Positions 54,707 through 64,000 of a DNA stretch of 64,000 bases are shown here, piece after piece. The stretch comes from Tropicibacter oceani (GTDB lineage Bacteria; Pseudomonadota; Alphaproteobacteria; Rhodobacterales; Rhodobacteraceae): assembly GCF_029958925.1 (NCBI RefSeq), contig NZ_CP124616.1, positions 1,612,001 through 1,676,000 of the forward strand. The letters are read 5' to 3'. Made by a program: the position numbers and the translations under genes. Each line of letters opens with the position of its first letter. Positions within the stretch are counted from its first letter, which is position 1. The notes under the pieces are model-generated. The model saw nothing but the letters and a program-made list of their open reading frames with translations. It made no database searches and had not been told where the DNA came from.

Positions 54707-56590
54707 ATGACCTATGCAGGGGTGGCCGACCGTGATGCAATACAAGGGGCGATGCCCTGGGATCAGCGCGACGTTCCGAAAACGATCTGGGGCCAGCTGT
54801 CCAAAACCGCTGATGCCTTTCCCGATCGTCCGGCCGTCAGCTATCAGCTGTTGTCCGGGCCCAAGGACAAGTCAGAGACGCTGAGCTGGCGCGAGTTGCA
54901 GGCCAGGACAGCGCAGGCGGCGAACCTTTTTCGCAGTCTCGGCATCGGTGAAGGCGATGTGATCGCCTATGTGCTGCCCAACTGCAACGAGACGATTGCC
55001 ACGCTGTTGGGGGGCGCCGTTGCGGGCATCGTCAATCCGATCAACCCGCTTTTGGAGCCTGAGCAGATCGCCTCGATCCTGCGCGAGACCAAGGCCAAGG
55101 TCGTTGTCACGCTGAAACCTTTCCCCAAGACCGATGTGCCGCAGAAGGTGGCCGAGGCGGTGCAGCATGCGCCGGGGGTGAATACGGTTCTGGAGGTCGA
55201 TCTGAACCGCTATCTGGCGCCGCCCAAAAGCTGGATCGTGCCTTTGGTGCGGCCGAAGCTGGACCGCAGCCATGCCCATGCCGACTACAAGTGTTTCTCG
55301 AAAGAGGTTGCGAAGCAGTCGAGGACCCTGGGGTTCGCCGACAGCACCGATGACCGGATCGCCGCCTATTTCCACACCGGCGGCACCACCGGCATGCCCA
55401 AGGTGGCCCAGCACAAATACAGCGGGATGATCTATAACGGCTGGCTGGGGGCGACGCTGCTGTTTGACGAGCGGGACAACATCATGTGTCCGCTGCCGTT
55501 GTTCCACGTCTTTGCCTGCCACGTCATCCTGATGGCGGCGCTGTGTTCGGGGGCGCATGTGGTGTTCCCGACGCCTGCGGGCTATCGCGGCGAAGGTGTG
55601 TTCGACAATTTCTGGAAGCTGTGCGAGCGCTGGAAGATCAGCTTTGTGATCACCGTTCCCACGGCCGTTGCGGCGCTGATGCAGCGCCCGGTGGATGCGG
55701 ATATTTCCAGCATCAAGACGGCGTTTTCGGGGTCGGCCCCGATGCCTTTGGAGTTGTTCAAGCGGTTCGAGGCGGCCTGCGGGGTTACCATCTGCGAAGG
55801 CTATGGTCTGACCGAGGCGACCTGCCTGGTCAGCGTCAACCCGCCGGACGGCGAAAAGAAGGTCGGATCGACCGGCATCGCGCTGCCCTATACGGACGTG
55901 AAGATCGTCAAGATGGTGGGTGACGCGCCGGTGGAATGCAGCGTCGACGAGGTCGGCGAGATCTGTATTTCCAACCCCGGCGTTTTTGCGGGCCATACCT
56001 ATACCGAGGCGGAAAAGAACGCCGATCTGTTCCACTATGGCACCCATCTGCGCACCGGCGATCTGGGCCGGGTGGATGCGGACGGCTACCTGTGGATCAC
56101 CGGCCGGGCCAAGGATCTGATCATCCGCTCGGGTCACAACATCGACCCCGCCGAGATCGAAGAGGCCCTGCTGGCGCATCCGGCGGTCGCCTTTGCCGGG
56201 GCCATCGGCCAGCCGGATGCCTATGCCGGCGAATTGCCCTGCGCCTTTGTCGAGCTGGTGTCCGGGGCAAGCGTTACCGAAGAGGAACTGCTGGAGCATG
56301 CCAGGGTGCATGTCCACGAACGCGCCGCCCATCCCAAGCACATGACCATCCTCGGCGAGCTGCCCAAAACCGCCGTCGGCAAGGTCTTCAAGCCCGATCT
56401 GCGCAAGGCCGCGATCACCCGCGTCTATAACGCGGCGTTGGAAGAGCAGGGGCTTGCGGCGCGGGTGGTTTCGGTCGTTGACGACAAAAAGCGCGGCCTT
56501 GTGGCGCAGCTTGACCGCAATGGCGCCGAAGAGACAACGGTGGCCGAGGTGCTTGGCGCCTTCACGCGGCCTTGGGAATGGTCCCAGTGA
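54707..56590 (+). CDS. AMP-forming acyl-CoA synthetase
   Basis: A 627-residue adenylate-forming enzyme. P-loop HTGGTTGMPK, A5 motif GYGLTEAT, then GDLGRVDADGYLWITGRAKD and the catalytic lysine in PKTAVGKVFKPDL. It activates a carboxylic acid as an AMP ester then CoA thioester. Chain specificity cannot be read. GGAGGAGGG precedes the ATG at 54707, deciding it over the upstream open frame. No beta-oxidation genes are adjacent. Confidence 0.9.
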   Translation: MTYAGVADRDAIQGAMPWDQRDVPKTIWGQLSKTADAFPDRPAVSYQLLSGPKDKSETLSWRELQARTAQAANLFRSLGIGEGDVIAYVLPNCNETIATLLGGAVAGIVNPINPLLEPEQIASILRETKAKVVVTLKPFPKTDVPQKVAEAVQHAPGVNTVLEVDLNRYLAPPKSWIVPLVRPKLDRSHAHADYKCFSKEVAKQSRTLGFADSTDDRIAAYFHTGGTTGMPKVAQHKYSGMIYNGWLGATLLFDERDNIMCPLPLFHVFACHVILMAALCSGAHVVFPTPAGYRGEGVFDNFWKLCERWKISFVITVPTAVAALMQRPVDADISSIKTAFSGSAPMPLELFKRFEAACGVTICEGYGLTEATCLVSVNPPDGEKKVGSTGIALPYTDVKIVKMVGDAPVECSVDEVGEICISNPGVFAGHTYTEAEKNADLFHYGTHLRTGDLGRVDADGYLWITGRAKDLIIRSGHNIDPAEIEEALLAHPAVAFAGAIGQPDAYAGELPCAFVELVSGASVTEEELLEHARVHVHERAAHPKHMTILGELPKTAVGKVFKPDLRKAAITRVYNAALEEQGLAARVVSVVDDKKRGLVAQLDRNGAEETTVAEVLGAFTRPWEWSQ

Positions 56591-56593
56591 CAG

Positions 56594-56625
56594 GGCATGG
56601 CCCGGCGTCGCAGCCGGGCCATGCC
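56594..56625. terminator. Hairpin between convergent acyl-CoA synthetase and uppP
   Basis: GGCATGGCCCGGC (56594-56606) and its complement GCCGGGCCATGCC (56613-56625) form a 13-pair stem with a 6-base loop. It lacks a long T run but sits between the stops of two convergent genes, so it may end both transcripts. Confidence 0.6.
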
Positions 56626-56627
56626 GA

Positions 56628-57431
56628 TCAGGTGTAGGCGATCCACAGCAGGATGACGCCAAGGATCACGCGGTAGATCACGTAAGGCGTAAAACTGACC
56701 GAGCGCAGCAGGCGCATCATCAAGGTCAGCGCCAAAAGCGCCGCGACAAAGGCCATGACGGCGGCGATGGCGCCGTCGCGCGCGGCAGCGGCATCGGCGG
56801 TCGCCGCCACTTCGAGCCCCAGCAAGGTCCCCGAGGCGATGATCGTGGGGATCGACATCAGCATCGACAGGCGCGCCGCGTCGTGACGGGCATAGCCCAA
56901 CTGGCGCGCCGCCGTGATCGTGATGCCAGACCGCGAGGTGCCGGGGATCAGCGCCACCGCCTGCCACAACCCCATGATGACGGCGTCGCGCAGGGTCCAG
57001 TCGGGGGCGGTCTTTTCGACGCTGCCCCGGCTGTCGGCCCAGTACAGCACCAGTCCGAAAATCAGCATCGTCCAGCCGATCACCGCGGTCGAGCGCAGCA
57101 TGTCGTTCAGGCCGGTGACCTTCAGCACCAGACCGGCCAGGATCACGGGGATCGTGGCGACCAACAGCAGAAAGGCCAGCTTGGCCCCCGGGCTGTCCAG
57201 CCGTCCGCGCAGCATGGCGGGGATGCCGAAAAGGGCCTCTTGGACGTCTTTCCAGAAATACAGCACGACGGCGAACAGGGTGCCGATATGGACGGCAACG
57301 TCCAGAACCTGGCCCTGATCCGCCATGCCGGTCAGATTCGGCAGCAGAATCAGGTGCCCCGAGGACGAAATGGGCAAGAATTCGGTAATCCCTTGGATCA
57401 ATGCAAGGATCAGCAGGTGGGCAAAGGTCAT
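56628..57431 (-). CDS. uppP: Undecaprenyl-diphosphatase
   Basis: A 267-residue membrane enzyme that recycles undecaprenyl diphosphate for peptidoglycan and O-antigen synthesis. The catalytic motifs are QGITEFLPISSSGHL with the Glu, and PGTSRSGITI with Arg and Ser. About eight hydrophobic segments. ATG at 57431. Also called BacA; amounts influence bacitracin sensitivity. It faces gltD divergently. Confidence 0.94.
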   Translation of the reverse strand: MTFAHLLILALIQGITEFLPISSSGHLILLPNLTGMADQGQVLDVAVHIGTLFAVVLYFWKDVQEALFGIPAMLRGRLDSPGAKLAFLLLVATIPVILAGLVLKVTGLNDMLRSTAVIGWTMLIFGLVLYWADSRGSVEKTAPDWTLRDAVIMGLWQAVALIPGTSRSGITITAARQLGYARHDAARLSMLMSIPTIIASGTLLGLEVAATADAAAARDGAIAAVMAFVAALLALTLMMRLLRSVSFTPYVIYRVILGVILLWIAYT

Positions 57432-57655
57432 CTGGTATCATCCGTAGTGGAAAATCAGGCTCTGTATAACCTATTGGACTAGCGACGAAACGCCATTTAA
57501 AGGACCGGTTCGGACCTAAAAGGCGGGGATTCAGGGGGCTTTGGGGCGGGCGCTTTGGAAAAATATCGAATATAGGTCAGCATGACTTACTTTTCATCCG
57601 TTTCCGCCTTGTGTAGAGAGTCGAAACCGGAATCCCTGAACGGAGCAAGACCAAG

Positions 57656-59092
57656 ATGGCCAAGCAGCCCATGCTGAAATTCGTAGATGTTGCACGCGAC
57701 ATGCCCGAAAAGCGTGATGCGGACGTCCGCAACAAGGATTTCGACGAGATTTACGCCGAATACGCCCAGGCCAAGGCCGAAGAGCAGGCGAGCCGCTGCA
57801 GCCAGTGCGGCGTGCCCTATTGCCAAAGCCATTGCCCGCTGCACAACAACATTCCCGACTGGCTGCGCCTGACCGCGACGGGCCGTCTGGAAGAGGCGTA
57901 CGAGATCAGCCAGGCCACCAACACCTTTCCGGAAATCTGCGGCCGCATCTGCCCGCAGGATCGCCTGTGCGAAGGCAACTGCGTCATCGAGCAATCCGGT
58001 CACGGCACGGTCACCATCGGGTCGGTCGAAAAATACATCACCGATACTGCTTGGGAAAAGGGCTGGGTCAAGCCCGGCGTTCCGATGCAGGAACGCGGTG
58101 AAAGCGTGGGCATCATCGGTGCCGGCCCCGGCGGGCTGGCGGCGGCGGACATGCTGCGCCGTGCCGGTCTGCAGGTCACGGTCTATGACCGCTATGACCG
58201 CGCCGGCGGCTTGCTGACCTATGGCATCCCTGGCTTCAAGCTGGAAAAGGATGTGGTCATGCGCCGGATCGACCAGCTGGAACAGGCTGGGGTGCGCTTT
58301 GTCCAGAACTGCAATGTCGGCGAGGATATGACCTTTGACGACATTCGGGCGCAGCATGATGCGGTGATCATCGCCACCGGCGTCTACAAGTCGCGCGACC
58401 TGCGCGGGCCGGGTGTCGGAGCCACGGGGATTGCACGGGCCATCGACTATCTGACTGCCTCGAACCGCGCCGCCAACTTTGGCGACAAGGTGCCGGAATT
58501 CGAAAGCGGCGAACTGAACGCCAAGGGCAAGAAGGTCGTCGTCATCGGCGGCGGCGACACCGCCATGGACTGCGTGCGCACCGCCGTGCGCCAAGGCGCA
58601 AGCAGCGTCAAACTGCTGTACCGCCGCGACCGCGCCAACATGCCGGGCAGCCAGCGTGAAGTGCAGAACGCCGAGGAAGAAGGCGTTCAGTTTGAATGGC
58701 TTACCGCGCCCAAGGGCTTCAAGGGCGATCCGGTTTCGGCCGTGGTGGTCGAACGCATGCGTCTGGGCCTGCCCGATGCGACGGGCCGTCAAAGCCCCGA
58801 ACTGATCGAAGGCAGCGACTATGACGAACCGGCCGATCTGGTGATCAAGGCGCTGGGGTTCGAGCCCGAAGACCTGCCGACGCTGTGGGGACAGCCCGAG
58901 CTGGAAGTGACCCGCTGGGGCACCGTCAAGGCCGAGTTCACCAGTGGCCGCACCGCCATGCCGGGCGTCTATGCCATCGGCGATATCGTCCGCGGCGCAT
59001 CGCTGGTGGTCTGGGCAATCCGCGACGGGCGCGACTGTGCAGAGGCCCTGTTGACGGACCTCAACGCCGAGGCTGCCGTCGCGGCGGAGTGA
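57656..59092 (+). CDS. gltD: Glutamate synthase small subunit
   Basis: A 478-residue FAD/NADPH enzyme that feeds electrons to the large subunit. N-terminal 4Fe-4S cysteines in CSQCGVPYCQSHCPL and CGRICPQDRLCEGNC, FAD motif GAGPGGLAAADML, NADPH motif VVIGGGDTAMDCV. C-terminal IGDIVRGASLVVWAI closes the FAD site. The upstream 220 bases hold no firm NtrC or nitrogen-control site I can name. The gene is separated from gltB by a GFA-like gene and the GGTAC repeats. Confidence 0.96.
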   Translation: MAKQPMLKFVDVARDMPEKRDADVRNKDFDEIYAEYAQAKAEEQASRCSQCGVPYCQSHCPLHNNIPDWLRLTATGRLEEAYEISQATNTFPEICGRICPQDRLCEGNCVIEQSGHGTVTIGSVEKYITDTAWEKGWVKPGVPMQERGESVGIIGAGPGGLAAADMLRRAGLQVTVYDRYDRAGGLLTYGIPGFKLEKDVVMRRIDQLEQAGVRFVQNCNVGEDMTFDDIRAQHDAVIIATGVYKSRDLRGPGVGATGIARAIDYLTASNRAANFGDKVPEFESGELNAKGKKVVVIGGGDTAMDCVRTAVRQGASSVKLLYRRDRANMPGSQREVQNAEEEGVQFEWLTAPKGFKGDPVSAVVVERMRLGLPDATGRQSPELIEGSDYDEPADLVIKALGFEPEDLPTLWGQPELEVTRWGTVKAEFTSGRTAMPGVYAIGDIVRGASLVVWAIRDGRDCAEALLTDLNAEAAVAAE

Positions 59093-59107
59093 TCGAAAAG
59101 GGCAATC

Positions 59108-59216
59108 GGTACGAAACAGGCCGGGTTTGGTACAGAGTGCACCGGGCCTGAGCGGCGGCAAAATCGCCCCTTTGGACGGGTTTGGTACGAAACCCGGCGC
59201 GTTTGGTACAGATTGC
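59108..59216 (+). repeat. Paired GGTAC repeats, locus 2
   Basis: Two complete composites: GGTACGAAAC (59108-59117) with GGTACAGAGTGC (59129-59140), and GGTACGAAAC (59184-59193) with GGTACAGATTGC (59205-59216). Halves are 21 bases apart and the composites 76 bases apart. The same elements appear near the left end (177-285). They lie between gltD and the GFA-like gene, so they could control that gene or gltB. Confidence 0.7.
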
Positions 59217-59313
59217 AAGGCTGTTGTGCGGGTCCGCACATTGCCCGGAAATCGGGCGCTAACCAAGGTTAAAGGGTCAGGGCGACTGACCCGGACTGTC
59301 GAAAGGATGAAGG

Positions 59314-59778
59314 ATGTCTGAACAGGGAACCAAGCGGGAAGGCGGCTGCATGTGCGGCGCCGTGCGCTTTGTTGCCACGGATGTCCCGTCCAAGGCCGGG
59401 GTCTGCCATTGCGAGATGTGCCGCCGCTGGACCGGCAGCGCGCTGATTGGCGTGACCGTGCCGACGGACAAGGTGACCTGGAGCGGCGACGCGCTGGGCG
59501 TAATCGCGTCCAGCCACTGGGCCGAGCGCGGGTTTTGCACCAAATGCGGGTCGGGGATGTATTTCCGGGTGACGATGCCGGGCGACTGGTTCGGCACCAC
59601 CGAACTGCCGATCGGCCTTTTCGATGATGCAAACGGGTTCGAGATCACCAACGAGATCTACATCGACCACAAGCCGGACAGCTTTGCCTATGCGGGCATG
59701 GACGGGCGGCGGTTGCTGACACGTCAGGAATGCGTCGAGAAATTCGGCGTTCTGGACGGCGGCGGCCCAGAGGATTGA
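59314..59778 (+). CDS. GFA-family zinc protein
   Basis: A 154-residue GFA/CENP-V-fold protein with zinc cysteines in GGCMCGAVRF, CHCEMCRRW and FCTKCGSGM. Longer than the copy at 13059 and only distantly similar. Lies between gltD and gltB, on the same strand, with 221 bases after gltD and 124 before gltB. Role in nitrogen metabolism not shown. The start at 59314 is MSEQGTKREGG with AAAGGATGAAGG upstream. Confidence 0.88.
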   Translation: MSEQGTKREGGCMCGAVRFVATDVPSKAGVCHCEMCRRWTGSALIGVTVPTDKVTWSGDALGVIASSHWAERGFCTKCGSGMYFRVTMPGDWFGTTELPIGLFDDANGFEITNEIYIDHKPDSFAYAGMDGRRLLTRQECVEKFGVLDGGGPED

Positions 59779-59902
59779 GGGCGGATCGGGGGACAAAAAC
59801 CCCGGACCCCCGTGACATATTCGGACTCGTGTCGGCAGCGCCGTCCTAGGGTCCGGCGGATTTAATGACCGCTGCGGCGGCGCTTCATGGAGGAACTGGA
59901 CC

Positions 59903-64000
<4,098 letters not shown>

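Noticed and set aside
59784-59830. Sixth copy of the GC-hairpin element after the GFA-like gene
   Set aside because: Only the CCCCGGACCCCCG block and a TATTC tail remain, too degenerate to count.

Overview
The window is 64 kb of high-GC bacterial chromosome. Gene content and order point to the Roseobacter group of Rhodobacterales (Alphaproteobacteria). Supporting signs are a putA/Lrp-type regulator pair, a divergent irr and fabA, tandem DUF1194 proteins, a metK gene preceded by a SAM/SAH riboswitch (a class known mainly from Rhodobacterales), an miaB-phoH-ybeY-corC-lnt-metK neighbourhood and an rpsA-ihfB-lapA-trpF cluster. No plasmid, prophage, insertion sequence or CRISPR array is visible. 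Most genes are core housekeeping genes packed with 4-8 base overlaps, and accessory material is confined to a few places.

Layout. 1-850: an AT-richer stretch with paired GGTAC repeats and a phased 11-bp repeat but no convincing gene, apart from a possible gene start running off the left edge. 850-3629 (minus): a low-GC orphan gene behind thyA-folA, probably a small island. 3834-6256: a surface lipoprotein with its Slam-type outer-membrane translocator. 6326-8132: gloA and two DUF1194 genes. 8247-13004: aminotransferase, XRE regulator, sdhE, MarR/LdtR-like regulator, an intergenic stretch with an unexplained terminator, a small secreted protein and a degenerate inositol monophosphatase. 13059-18271: GFA-like protein, rhomboid protease, putA and divergent putR. 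18302-21747: TPR protein, tRNA-Leu, nagK-like kinase, membrane-anchored protein and aldo/keto reductase.

21744-28095 (minus): cmk, two unknowns, aroA, trmB, an SDR and metK with its riboswitch. 28136-34800 (minus): lnt, corC, ybeY, phoH, a lipoprotein and OmpA-like pair sharing a cysteine motif, and miaB. 34962-39231: unknown protein, DedA-like protein, small envelope proteins, fabI and fabB. 39405-39839: a barstar-family gene wedged between fabB and fabA. 40014-42358: fabA, divergent irr, a membrane protein and a nitroreductase. 42362-45904: rpsA with a strong promoter, ihfB, lapA and trpF. 45901-48377 (minus): arsC-like, pyrD, DUF952 and a metallopeptidase-like lipoprotein. 48527-56590: 5'-nucleotidase, DUF1992, methyltransferase, SRAP protein, tRNA-Gly, ABC exporter and acyl-CoA synthetase. 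56628-64000: uppP, gltD, a GFA-like gene and the 5' part of gltB.

The genes cover nucleotide synthesis (thyA, folA, cmk, pyrD), unsaturated fatty-acid synthesis (fabA, fabB, fabI), aromatic amino acids (aroA, trpF), glutamate synthesis (gltB, gltD), proline catabolism (putA, putR), translation (rpsA, ybeY, miaB, trmB, two tRNAs) and the cell envelope (lnt, uppP, Slam, OmpA-like). The items most worth a second look are the Slam pair, the inositol monophosphatase that has lost metal ligands, the barstar insertion in the fab locus, the motif shared by the OmpA/lipoprotein pair, and two families of dispersed intergenic repeats. All functional calls are by reading motifs; no database search was run.
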